Shown in pieces: positions 1 through 7,670 of a stretch of 64,000 bases of DNA. Below the pieces are notes generated by a model. The model did not search any database. It was not told the origin of the DNA and saw only the letters and a list, made by a program, of their open reading frames with translations. How positions within the stretch are numbered: the stretch's first letter is position 1; each line of letters opens with the position of its first letter. A program made the translations under genes and the position numbers. Source of the DNA: Burkholderia sp. L27(2015) (lineage in GTDB: Bacteria; Pseudomonadota; Gammaproteobacteria; Burkholderiales; Burkholderiaceae). The DNA lies in the NCBI RefSeq assembly GCF_009765705.1, contig NZ_LMUX01000016.1, positions 184,837 to 248,836 on the forward strand, written 5' to 3'.

Positions 1-113
1 TGAGCTCTCGGCCTGAACTAGTGCGGCAAACGCCTGCCTAAGGTGTCGATACCCGGAATCGATAACCTGGCTCTTAACTTGGAGCTGCTGTCCAATTCTC
101 TCCTAGGGCTATC

Positions 114-1046
114 ATGAAATTCAAGGATTACTACCAGGCCCTGGGGGTGGAACGCACCGCCACGGCGGCTGAGATCAAAAAGGCTTATCGCAAGCTGGCT
201 CACAAATTTCATCCGGACGTGACCAAGGATCCGGAGGGCGAGGAGAAATTCAAGGAAGCGCAGCAGGCTTACGCGGCCTTGAAAGATCCTGAAAAGCGTG
301 CCGCCTACGATAGGTTGGGCAAGCATGCTCCCGGCGAGCAATTCACGCCGCCGCCCGACTGGGAACCACATGTCAACGCAGGCGGCCCCACCGGTTTCGA
401 AGACATCGATTTATCGGATCTATTCGCCGGCTTTGGCCGGGCGAGGCGCGGTGCTCAGTCACGGGACGATTTTCCAATGCCAGGTCAGGATTACGAAGTC
501 GCCGCATCGATTTCGCTCGAGCAGATTCATCGCGGCGGCGAAATCGAGGTGAGCGCCGAGCTGCCCGAGTACGACAAACATGGCCGGCCTCACCGGGTAG
601 CGCGCACGTTTCGCATTACGATCCCGACCGGTGCCGCCGATGGCCAACGTCTGCGGCTCGCGGGCAAAGGCGGCGCGGGGCTCAACGGGGGGCGCAATGG
701 CGACCTCTACGTCGCGTTGGCCTTGCATCCGCATCCGCTGTATCGGGTCGACGGCCGCGATCTTTACATCGATCTGCCGCTCACGCCATGGGAAGCGGTG
801 CTTGGCGCGGCAGTCCAGCTTCCCACCTTGGGCGGCACCGTGGAGCTCAACGTCAAGCCTGGCACCACGGCCGGGCAAAGGCTGCGGCTGGCCAAACGAG
901 GACTTGCGGCGGCAGACGGCACCCTGGGCGCACTCTACGCGGTGGTGAGCGTGGAAGTGCCCAAAACGGTTAGTACGCGCGAACACGAATTGTTCCAGCA
1001 ACTCGCGGCGGCTTCCGGCTTTAATCCTCGTAAGCATTTTGCGTAA
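114..1046 (+). CDS. cbpA: DnaJ-class co-chaperone CbpA (curved DNA-binding protein)
   Basis: A 310-residue Hsp40 that would stimulate a DnaK ATPase in the cytoplasm. An N-terminal J domain (residues about 4-70) carries the HPD tripeptide at residues 33-35. A short Gly/Phe-rich linker follows, then the two beta-sandwich substrate-binding domains of the DnaJ C-terminal family. The cysteine-rich zinc-finger region of DnaJ itself is absent, which makes it CbpA-type. The start is the ATG at 114; only a weak AGGG precedes it. Its neighbour cbpM begins 11 nt after the stop, so the two are almost certainly cotranscribed, as in other proteobacteria where CbpM binds the J domain and inhibits it. Confidence 0.93.
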   Translation: MKFKDYYQALGVERTATAAEIKKAYRKLAHKFHPDVTKDPEGEEKFKEAQQAYAALKDPEKRAAYDRLGKHAPGEQFTPPPDWEPHVNAGGPTGFEDIDLSDLFAGFGRARRGAQSRDDFPMPGQDYEVAASISLEQIHRGGEIEVSAELPEYDKHGRPHRVARTFRITIPTGAADGQRLRLAGKGGAGLNGGRNGDLYVALALHPHPLYRVDGRDLYIDLPLTPWEAVLGAAVQLPTLGGTVELNVKPGTTAGQRLRLAKRGLAAADGTLGALYAVVSVEVPKTVSTREHELFQQLAAASGFNPRKHFA

Positions 1047-1057
1047 GGAACGAGTCC

Positions 1058-1375
1058 ATGACTATGCAAATAACCGATACGGTGTGGTTGAACGACGCCG
1101 CTGTATGCCGGATCGAGCATTTGGTCGAAGTGTCCGGCTTGTCGATGGAAGAAATCGAGGATCTGATCGAAGCCGGTGTGATCGCGCCGCAGCAGCCGGA
1201 GGTACAGCCGCGCTCGTTCGAACTCAAGTACGTCATGACTGTGAAGACCGCGCGTCGCCTGCGCGATGATTTTCAGCTCGACCCTCATGGCGTGTCGCTT
1301 GCGCTGACGCTGTTGCGGCGTATCGGTGAGCTGGAAGCGCAATTGGCTGCGACGCGGGCCAAGCGCGGACGTTGA
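1058..1375 (+). CDS. cbpM: Chaperone modulatory protein CbpM
   Basis: A 105-residue MerR-like modulator. The family binds the J domain of CbpA and blocks its action on DnaK. The sequence shows a predicted helical N-terminus with a conserved LSMEEIEDLIEAGVI segment, and a C-terminal helix that ends in a basic tail (RAKRGR). It lies 11 nt downstream of cbpA, with AAGGA just upstream of the start. There are two near in-frame ATGs (1058 and 1064); I chose the first. The assignment rests on the length, the neighbour and the MerR-like helical pattern. Confidence 0.88.
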   Translation: MTMQITDTVWLNDAAVCRIEHLVEVSGLSMEEIEDLIEAGVIAPQQPEVQPRSFELKYVMTVKTARRLRDDFQLDPHGVSLALTLLRRIGELEAQLAATRAKRGR

Positions 1376-1518
1376 CACGGATGGCGGATGCCCCGAATAG
1401 AGGGCTGCCCGGCGCAACCAAGACGATGTACGCCAAAAAATAGTCCGCGACAGCCGAGCGAATTACGTACACACTCTGAGCATGCGGTCGCGTTCCGCGA
1501 CGGGCATATCGGAGAAAT

Positions 1519-1659
1519 ATGATGGCCAAAGGTCAATTACGCGGTAACCGCGAAACGAAAAAGCCTAAACAACCCAAGAAGCTTCCTTCCCCCACCGACG
1601 GGACGACCTGGGCTGCAGCCAAGCCCGCGACTTCGGGCGCTGCGGCAAAGAAGAAATAA
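1519..1659 (+). CDS. Small lysine-rich hypothetical protein
   Basis: A 46-codon ORF that begins ATG-ATG, preceded by GGAG with a 4-nt gap to the first ATG and 7 nt to the second. The product starts MMAKGQLRGNRE, then has a Lys/Pro-rich stretch (KKPKQPKKLPSPTDGT) and ends AAAKKK. It is strongly basic with no hydrophobic core, so probably disordered and perhaps nucleic-acid or ribosome associated; that last point is inference. From memory, similar tiny MAKGQLRGNRE proteins are annotated as hypothetical in Burkholderia relatives. A strong dyad follows 7 nt after the stop, which supports a discrete transcription unit. Confidence 0.62.
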   Translation: MMAKGQLRGNRETKKPKQPKKLPSPTDGTTWAAAKPATSGAAAKKK

Positions 1660-1666
1660 AATCGCA

Positions 1667-1703
1667 ATGATGGACGGCGGCAACGCCAGCGACCGTCCAT
1701 CAT
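1667..1703 (+). terminator. Stem-loop after the small basic ORF
   Basis: ATGATGGACGG (1667-1677) pairs perfectly with CCGTCCATCAT (1693-1703) across a 15-nt loop. No T-tract follows, so it may be a terminator aided by another factor or a 3'-end stabilising hairpin. Confidence 0.45.
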
Positions 1704-1842
1704 GGCTATATCGATCCGATCCGGCTTGCTGCTCTGCACGCCGATCGGATTTTTCATTTCCAAGCGTGCGTACGTCTCGCGTATTCGGCGGTTCGCCCGT
1801 AGTGGGTTCGCCCGTTGTACCCAACCGCAATACGAGTGCCAA

Positions 1843-3225
1843 CTAATGGGAGCCTGCGACGGCCGAGCCGACGCTCGCGTGCAGGCTTGCATCCGGCATA
1901 CGCTTGAGCCGACGCCCGAGGATGTAGGCGACCACGGCAACCACCAGCAGCACGGCGATCACGATCGCGAAGCACGACGTGAGGTTGTGCGTTTTCTCCT
2001 GGATATGACCAACCAACGTGGTGATGCCGAAGCCCGCCAGGCTGGCGACGGTGCTGATGATGCCCAGGCCCGCGGCCGTCATATTCTTGGGCAGGAATGA
2101 CTGGGGGATCGTCCAGAAAACCGCATTGGCTGAGTAAATGCCGATGTTGGCCAGCACGAAGCCCAGGATCGTGAGCGCGAGGCTGGTGGACAAGGCAATC
2201 GCGACATACCCGAGTGCCGCGAACAGCAACGCGCCGATCAGATGCCAGACACGTTCGCGATGCCGGTCCGAGTGACGGCTGGTCAGGAACATGCCGATTG
2301 CCCCTGCAAACGACGGCAGCGCGGCGAGCGGTCCGATCAGTTTGAGCGGCACGTCGTATCCTCGGATAATGAGCGGCAGCCAGGTGTTCAATGTCGCCAG
2401 GCCGCAGAAAATCCCCACCATGACGCTGGCCATCAACAGAACGTTGGGGTTGGCGAACACGCGCAGCGGATGAGCGCGTTGCTCGGACGCGGGCGCCTGC
2501 GCCTCGCGATCTAGCGTGCCCTGCAGCCAGAGCCGGTCGGCCGCGCTCAGCCAGTGGGCTTCAGTGGGCTTGTTGGTCAAATACCAAAGACCAAAAAGAC
2601 CGAGCAGAATCGCCGGCAGGCCTTCGAGAAGAAACAGCCATTTCCAGCCGGGCAGGCCGAGCGCCCCGTCGAGCTGCATGATCCATCCGGAGACAACCGA
2701 CGCGACCGCATACGCGACCGGCACGGCATAGATGAACACCGCGTTGTAACGTGCGCGGTAGGCCGTGGGAAACCAGTAGCTGATGAACAGGAATACCCCG
2801 GGCGCGATGCCGGCTTCCGCAGCGCCCAATAGCGCGCGCATGCCGTAGAAGCTATTGGGGCCGCTGACGAACGCCATCAGCATGGTCGCCAAACCCCACA
2901 GAATGGCGATGCGCGTGAGCGTGGCGCGTGCGCCGAAGCGCGCCAGCGCAAGATTGCTCGGGAGCTCGAACAGCGCGAACGTCAAAAAGAAGATCCCCAC
3001 GCCGAAGCCGAACATTTCACGCGTGAGGTGGAGTTCGCTATTCATGGCCAAGGCCGCAAAGCCCAGATTGCCGCGATCGACGATAGACATGAAATAGAGC
3101 GCAAAGACGTATGGCATCAGACGACGCCCGACACGCTTGACGACCTGCGCGGGATCGACGCCGGCAGCGGGTGTTTCCAGCGGTGCGGTGCCTGCCTGGG
3201 TCGCGGCACTCTGCTTATCGGACAC
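1843..3225 (-). CDS. MFS transporter, anion:cation symporter (ACS) type
   Basis: A 460-residue inner-membrane carrier with about 12 hydrophobic segments and a central loop near residues 200-245. ACS-family hallmarks are visible: YFMSIVDRGNLGFAA near the N-terminus, EAGIAPGVFLFISYWFP in the first half, and LLEGLPAILLGLFGLWYL before the central loop. Members take up tartrate, phthalate, 4-hydroxyphenylacetate and similar organic anions with protons. I chose the GTG start at 3225 because GGGAG lies 5-6 nt before it; an upstream TTG/ATG frame would overlap leuD. It sits 32 nt after the leuD-like gene on the same strand and so probably belongs to that operon, suggesting import of the dehydratase substrate. 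Confidence 0.86.
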   Translation of the reverse strand: MSDKQSAATQAGTAPLETPAAGVDPAQVVKRVGRRLMPYVFALYFMSIVDRGNLGFAALAMNSELHLTREMFGFGVGIFFLTFALFELPSNLALARFGARATLTRIAILWGLATMLMAFVSGPNSFYGMRALLGAAEAGIAPGVFLFISYWFPTAYRARYNAVFIYAVPVAYAVASVVSGWIMQLDGALGLPGWKWLFLLEGLPAILLGLFGLWYLTNKPTEAHWLSAADRLWLQGTLDREAQAPASEQRAHPLRVFANPNVLLMASVMVGIFCGLATLNTWLPLIIRGYDVPLKLIGPLAALPSFAGAIGMFLTSRHSDRHRERVWHLIGALLFAALGYVAIALSTSLALTILGFVLANIGIYSANAVFWTIPQSFLPKNMTAAGLGIISTVASLAGFGITTLVGHIQEKTHNLTSCFAIVIAVLLVVAVVAYILGRRLKRMPDASLHASVGSAVAGSH

Positions 3226-3257
3226 TGTGATCTCCCGGTTCAATTCGTCGCGCTCGC

Positions 3258-3887
3258 TCAATACGAGCCGCGTTCCAGATACGCCCAAGGCCGCTTTGCG
3301 CGATCGGTGGCGCGAAAACGCGCGATGCTGTCGTCGAGCTGCATGGTCAGATCGATTTCGTCAAGCCCGTTCAACAGCATGTCCCTGAGCTTTTTAGGTG
3401 TGACGAACGCAAACGTCAGCCCATCGGGCGCCGTGACACGCTCGTGTTCGAGGTCGACCTCGATCGGTGCGGTACCGTGCGAGCTTGCAACCTGTTGCAC
3501 CAGAGCGTTGACGGTCTCGATCGGCAAGATCACGGGTAGCACCCCGTTTCGAAAGCAATTGCCGAAAAAGATGTCACCGAAACTCGGCGCGATCACCGCG
3601 CGAAAACCCGACTGTCGCAATGCCCTCGGTGCTGCCTCGCGGGATGAGCCGCAACCGAAGTTCCGGTCGGTGAGGATGATCTCGGCCCGGTCGTAAGGCG
3701 CTCGATTCAATATGAACTCTGGGTCCGGCGTGCCGTCGGCGAGGCTGCGCCAATTTGCGAACAAGCCCTCGTTGAGGCCTTCCTCCGACGTGCGCAATAG
3801 AAAACGTGTCGGGATGATTTGATCCGTGTCGATATTGATCCGCATCATCGGCGCGGCGGTCGCGCGAATACGAGTGAACGATTCCAC
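3258..3887 (-). CDS. 3-isopropylmalate dehydratase-like small subunit (copy 1, divergent LeuD)
   Basis: A 209-residue swivel-domain subunit of an aconitase-superfamily hydro-lyase, partner of the large subunit encoded just upstream. Family signatures are INIDTDQIIPTRFL near the N-terminus and NFGCGSSRE followed by VIAPSFGDIFFGNC. The usual LeuD motif SREHAPWAL reads SREAAPRAL here, so the conserved His is Ala. This departs from biosynthetic LeuD and suggests another substrate, such as citramalate/citraconate or dimethylmalate-type acids (inference). No leuA or leuB is present; an organic-acid carrier follows. The GGAGAG upstream of the ATG supports the start at 3887. Confidence 0.85.
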   Translation of the reverse strand: MESFTRIRATAAPMMRINIDTDQIIPTRFLLRTSEEGLNEGLFANWRSLADGTPDPEFILNRAPYDRAEIILTDRNFGCGSSREAAPRALRQSGFRAVIAPSFGDIFFGNCFRNGVLPVILPIETVNALVQQVASSHGTAPIEVDLEHERVTAPDGLTFAFVTPKKLRDMLLNGLDEIDLTMQLDDSIARFRATDRAKRPWAYLERGSY

Positions 3888-3910
3888 TTTCTCTCCTTAA
3901 TCGTACTAAG

Positions 3911-3960
3911 CGTACCTAAGCGTACCTAAGCGTACCTAAGCGTACCTAAGCGTACCTAAG
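3911..3960. repeat. Five perfect 10-bp tandem repeats between leuC-like 1 and leuD-like 1
   Basis: CGTACCTAAG is repeated five times without a mismatch, preceded by a degraded copy TCGTACTAAG at 3901-3910. On the coding (minus) strand the unit is CTTAGGTACG, and the first copy supplies the TAG stop (3956-3958) of the leuC-like gene. The array fills most of the 68-nt gap between the two subunit genes, so copy-number slippage would change their spacing in 10-nt steps. Confidence 0.93.
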
Positions 3961-5437
3961 CGTGCGTCGAAAAGGTTCGCGCGTCGGCGAAGTGTCCGAG
4001 TATGGCCGAGGCCGCCACGGTTGCCGGACTGGCGAGGTGGGTGCGTGTTTTCGGGCCTTGGCGGTTTTCGAAATTTCGATTGGTGGTGCTGATCACGCGG
4101 CGGTTGGCGAGTCGATCGGCACCGCCGGTGGCGCACATCGCGCAACCGGGCTCCAGCCATTCGAAACCCGCGTCGCGAAACACCTGGTCCAATCCCGCAG
4201 CTTCCGCCGCGCGCTTCACCTGCGTCGAGCCTGGAACGCAAATCGCGAGGACATTTGCGGCGACCTTGCGCCCTCTGAGCACATCGGCGGCAACGCGCAG
4301 ATCCGACAAGCGAGCGTTCGTGCACGAGCCGATATAGGCGACGTCGATCGGGATTTGATCGACACGCGTACCGGGCGAAAGGCGTTGATAATCGAGCGCA
4401 GTACGCACCAGCTCCCGCGTGCCGGGATCGTCATAGTCGTCGGGCTCGGGTACCGTGCCATCGATGCCGACCGATTGCTGCGGGCTTGTTCCCCATGTCA
4501 CTTGCGGTGCGATCGTGGTGCTGTCGATTTTGACTTCCCGGTCGAACTGCGCACCCTCATCGGAGGGCAGCGTGCGCCAGTAGGCCACCGCTGCATCCCA
4601 TGCTGCGCCCTTGGGGACATATTCGCGATCTTTCAGGAACGCGTAGGTGAGTTCGTCCGGAGCGACGAATGCGTACCGCGCGGAGAATTCGATCCCCATA
4701 TTGCATAAGGTGAGTCGCCCCTCGATGGGCAGCGAGCGCACGGTGGATCCCGCAAATTCGACCGCGTAGCCGATTCCGCCATTGGCCCCGATCGAGCCGA
4801 TTAAGTGCAGTGCCATGTCCTTGGCTGACACGCCCGGACGCAGCGCCCCTTCAAACGAAATCCGCATGGTCTTGGGCTTGGCCTGGCGCAAGGTCTGGGT
4901 CGCCAGTACATGGACGCCCTCGCTGGATCCAACACCCCAGCCCAGCGTACCCAGCGCGCCCACCGTGCAGGTGTGGCTGTCGCCGCACACCAGTGTGGTG
5001 CCTGGCAATGTCAGGCCCAACTCCGGCGAGATCACATGGACGATGCCTTGGCGCGGATCGCCGATATTGAAGACCTGCAGCCCTTCTCGTGCCGAGGCGA
5101 CCAGCGTTTCCTCGATCATCGCGGTGGCCGTTTCGTTGCGTCCTTCCCCTGGGCGGCGGTCGGGGCGGATACTGACCACATGGTCGATCGCCGTGAACAC
5201 TTGACCCGGACTCGATGTTGCACGCCCAGCTTGCTTGAGTTCGCGCAGCGAGACCCCGCCTGTCACTTCATGCAGGAACAGGCGGTCGATCTGTAATAGC
5301 GCAGTGCGTTGAGTGGTGCCTTCTGTAGTGCCTTCCGTGGTGCACTCGGCTGGGTCTTCATCCAGCTCGGCAATGACGTGATCGCTCCAGACTTTTTCGA
5401 AGAAAGTGCGTGGTGCGTCCGTTTTGGTATCGGGCAT
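3956..5437 (-). CDS. 3-isopropylmalate dehydratase-like large subunit (copy 1, divergent LeuC)
   Basis: A 493-residue [4Fe-4S] hydro-lyase subunit of the aconitase superfamily. Cluster ligands are visible in GSCTNARLSDLR and in EPGCAMC near the C-terminus. The loop after the second cysteine pair reads ATGGADRLANRRVISTTNRNFENRQG and lacks the NPD...GER pattern of true LeuC. Close to the N-terminus there is a Thr/Glu/Gly repeat insert (TEGTTEGTTQ) absent from typical LeuC. The protein is about 25 residues longer than usual for the family. It is transcribed first, then the leuD-like gene and the MFS gene. A divergently oriented GntR gene suggests inducible catabolic control. Isopropylmalate dehydratase is the family name, not a proven activity. 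Confidence 0.86.
   Translation of the reverse strand: MPDTKTDAPRTFFEKVWSDHVIAELDEDPAECTTEGTTEGTTQRTALLQIDRLFLHEVTGGVSLRELKQAGRATSSPGQVFTAIDHVVSIRPDRRPGEGRNETATAMIEETLVASAREGLQVFNIGDPRQGIVHVISPELGLTLPGTTLVCGDSHTCTVGALGTLGWGVGSSEGVHVLATQTLRQAKPKTMRISFEGALRPGVSAKDMALHLIGSIGANGGIGYAVEFAGSTVRSLPIEGRLTLCNMGIEFSARYAFVAPDELTYAFLKDREYVPKGAAWDAAVAYWRTLPSDEGAQFDREVKIDSTTIAPQVTWGTSPQQSVGIDGTVPEPDDYDDPGTRELVRTALDYQRLSPGTRVDQIPIDVAYIGSCTNARLSDLRVAADVLRGRKVAANVLAICVPGSTQVKRAAEAAGLDQVFRDAGFEWLEPGCAMCATGGADRLANRRVISTTNRNFENRQGPKTRTHLASPATVAASAILGHFADARTFSTHA
5313..5348. repeat. In-frame 12-bp imperfect tandem repeat inside leuC-like 1
   Basis: Three 12-bp units of pattern GTGGTGCCTTCT / GTAGTGCCTTCC / GTGGTGCACTCG encode the repeated T-T-E-G block near residue 30 of the dehydratase. 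The period is a multiple of three, so the frame is kept. Confidence 0.8.
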
Positions 5438-5475
5438 ACCTGTCTCCCGTTTTTATCTGTGCAAAAGAATATAGA

Positions 5476-5497
5476 CTTGTTCTAATGTTAATACAAG
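5476..5497. promoter_or_regulatory. Candidate operator between leuC-like 1 and gntR 1
   Basis: CTTGT (5476-5480) and ACAAG (5493-5497) form an inverted repeat around a 12-nt AT-rich spacer, in the 205-nt divergent region and 39 nt upstream of the leuC-like start. A spaced dyad in an AT-rich patch next to a GntR gene is a plausible repressor site; no more than that is visible. Confidence 0.4.
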
Positions 5498-5642
5498 AGC
5501 GCTAATCCGCCCGTCGATTGCGAACCGCTGATCCCCCGCGCGATCAAGCGCTCGCTTGCCCCGTAGCGCGAGGCCGCTCGATTACAATGCCTAGCGCGGG
5601 GCTAGATGGCATCAGCGAGTCAATGCGAGCTAGGGAGTAGGG

Positions 5643-6416
5643 ATGAGTAAGGACGATGCCGGGGCGATTCAGCGCGGTGGCGGAACACCATTGCACCATC
5701 AGGTTTTTCTGGTGGTACGCAGCGCGATTTTGTCGGGCCGGTACGCTGAAGGACAGATGCTGCCGAGCGAAGACGATTTCGCGAAGACGTTCGGCGTTTC
5801 GCGCGTGACGGTACGAAATGCGCTCGCGACGCTGCGCGCGCAATCGCTGGTCGAAAAGCGTCGCGGTGTCGGAACCTTTGTCTGCACGGGCAGAATGCGG
5901 GAAAAGCTGCGCGTGCCTAATGCCGATCTGATGGAGCATGTGCGCTCGGTGGGCGCGAGTACCCAGGTGAAGGTGCTTGATGTGAGCCGGGTCGCGGCGC
6001 CTGCGCATTTACAGGAATTCTTTCAATGCGAACCGGACGCGCAATTGCACCGCATCGTGCGCTTGCGGTCGATCGGCGCGCGGCCTGTATTTCATGTCGT
6101 CACTTACTTGTCGGATGCCGTGGGCAGTTTGTCGCGTAGCGACTTCCACCGACAATCGCTGTACACGTTGCTGGCCGAGCGTGGTGTGGAACTGTCTTCG
6201 GGTCGACAGATCGTCAGCGCGGCACTTGCGGATCCGAGCCTGGCGCGGCATCTGCAAACCATGGTCGGTGCGGCGCTGCTTTATATTCGTCGCTTCCACT
6301 ATGACCAACATGGCGCGCCGGCCGAATACATCGAATTTCATGCGACACCTCAGTCGTTCGAAATCGAAATGACGCTGGGTTCGGATGAGATAGGTACGCA
6401 TCGCGCCGCTGGTTGA
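5643..6416 (+). CDS. GntR-family regulator, HutC/UTRA type
   Basis: A 257-residue transcription factor. The N-terminal winged helix-turn-helix (about residues 15-80) contains LPSEDDFAKTFGVSRVTVRNALATL and VEKRRGVGTFV, the standard GntR pattern. The C-terminal half (about 95-245) has the UTRA ligand-binding fold signature, with a YLSDAVGSL segment and the closing FHATPQSFEIEM. UTRA domains bind small carboxylates, sugars or histidine-pathway intermediates. It is divergent from the leuC-like operon and upstream of the lyase-like gene, so it probably controls one or both. GGAG ahead of the ATG supports the start. Confidence 0.9.
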   Translation: MSKDDAGAIQRGGGTPLHHQVFLVVRSAILSGRYAEGQMLPSEDDFAKTFGVSRVTVRNALATLRAQSLVEKRRGVGTFVCTGRMREKLRVPNADLMEHVRSVGASTQVKVLDVSRVAAPAHLQEFFQCEPDAQLHRIVRLRSIGARPVFHVVTYLSDAVGSLSRSDFHRQSLYTLLAERGVELSSGRQIVSAALADPSLARHLQTMVGAALLYIRRFHYDQHGAPAEYIEFHATPQSFEIEMTLGSDEIGTHRAAG

Positions 6417-6597
6417 CCAGAAGCCGAAGTACTCTGAAAAAACACAAAATTCGCCCTGCGTAATCAGCGGTGCTAAGATGCGTCGGCGTCTACGGATTTT
6501 ATAGCGCATACGTTAATGATGACGGTTTTCATGGCAAATCGGACTGCCAAACCCGCAATTCAGGGGCTTGAGGCGGTCGCAACGGCGGAGACCCAGC

Positions 6598-7554
6598 GTG
6601 TTGCACTTTCCAGAACGAATTACCGTCGTCGACGTATCGGCGCGCGATGGTCTGCAGAGCTTTCATCGCTGGGTCGACACCGACACCAAGGTGAAGATGG
6701 TCGATCGGCTTTCCGATGCTGGTTTTCCCGTCGTCGAAGTGACCAATTTCGCCCATCCCCGCGTGATCCCGCATCTGAAGGATGCCGAAGAGGTGATGGC
6801 GCGCATCACGCGTCGCCCCGGCACGGTCTATCGTGCCCAAGCGCCAAATCCGCGCGGCGCCGAACGTGCAGTTGCCGCACGCGCCGACGAGATTCTCGGT
6901 CTGATTACGGCGAGCGAAATCTATAATCTGAAAAATCAGAATATGACGCTTGAGCAGGGTGTTGAAGCCGCGCTCAAAACGTTTCGCGTCGCCGATGCTG
7001 CGCATACGCCGTTCTTGATGGCGATCGGCACGGCTTGGTGGTGCGCGTACGAAGGACGCATCGCGCCCGAGCGTGTGCTTGGCCTGATGGATCAATTGCG
7101 CAACGGCGGTATCAAGCGCTTTTACCTGGCCGATTCGATGGGATTGGAAGATCCGCGTCGAATCAACCAGTTGATCCGGATGACGCTGGATCGGTTTCCC
7201 GATATCGACGTCGGCTTCCACGTCCACAATACCGGGGGCAACGGTGCGGCCAATATGGTCGCGGCGCTCGATGCCGGGGCGAGTTTTATCGAGGGCAGTA
7301 TTTGCGGCATAGGCGGGGGCATCATGACGCCAACCAGTGTTGCCGCGGTGGGCAACCTAGCTACCGAGGACATCGTCCATATACTCAATGAGATGGAGGT
7401 GGAGACGGGGATATCGACCGAAGCTGCCGTCTCGGCCGCGCGCGATATCGCGGCCCTGCTCGATATACGATGTCTAAGCTACGTGAGCGCCGTGGGCACT
7501 CACAGCGAAGTGATGGCACAGGCTAAAACGCACGCGCGGTCTCACCCTGCATGA
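6598..7554 (+). CDS. HMG-CoA lyase-like (DRE-TIM) enzyme lacking the catalytic Cys
   Basis: A 318-residue TIM-barrel enzyme of the HMG-CoA lyase / isopropylmalate synthase superfamily. Start GTG 6598 follows GGAG by 7 nt; an upstream TTG (6568) gives a less likely N-terminus. Metal-site residues are present: Asp17 in ARDGLQ, His208 and His210 in HVH, and Asn253 in GNLATED. The G-loop, GLGGCPYA in true HMG-CoA lyase, reads GIGGGIMTP with about three extra residues, so the catalytic Cys is replaced by Gly241; the nearest Cys is 236. The fold and metal site therefore persist but the acid-base residue does not. Aldol-type cleavage of a tertiary hydroxyacyl-CoA such as citramalyl-CoA is possible, but a non-lyase role cannot be excluded. 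Confidence 0.82.
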   Translation: MLHFPERITVVDVSARDGLQSFHRWVDTDTKVKMVDRLSDAGFPVVEVTNFAHPRVIPHLKDAEEVMARITRRPGTVYRAQAPNPRGAERAVAARADEILGLITASEIYNLKNQNMTLEQGVEAALKTFRVADAAHTPFLMAIGTAWWCAYEGRIAPERVLGLMDQLRNGGIKRFYLADSMGLEDPRRINQLIRMTLDRFPDIDVGFHVHNTGGNGAANMVAALDAGASFIEGSICGIGGGIMTPTSVAAVGNLATEDIVHILNEMEVETGISTEAAVSAARDIAALLDIRCLSYVSAVGTHSEVMAQAKTHARSHPA

Positions 7555-7650
7555 GGCTGCGGCCTCACCCCGTGAGGTGGCAAGCTCATTGCGCATGAGG
7601 CAGCGACATCATTCAATATGAGGCAGCGACCTCATCCTACATAAGGCAGT
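7551..7650. repeat. Array of spaced dyads TGAGG-N6-CCTCA upstream of gntR 2
   Basis: Degenerate units begin at 7551, 7572, 7595, 7618 and 7641, so the period is 21 then 23 bp. The first and fourth contain an intact dyad (TGAGGCTGCGGCCTCA and TGAGGCAGCGACCTCA). The second and third keep only part of the arms, and the last is truncated. The array begins exactly at the stop codon of the lyase-like gene and ends about 20 nt before the gntR 2 start. It could be an autoregulatory operator array or only degenerate slippage DNA. Confidence 0.72.
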
Positions 7651-7670
7651 GGGAGTTCAAGGATCAGACG

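Noticed and set aside
3258-5437. leuC/leuD copy 1 as the leucine biosynthetic enzyme
   Set aside because: No leuA or leuB nearby, the SREH motif is altered, and an organic-acid carrier and GntR regulator flank it.
7551-7650. CRISPR-like appearance of the 23-bp periodic repeat
   Set aside because: Units are contiguous and degenerate with no unique spacers, and no cas gene is near.
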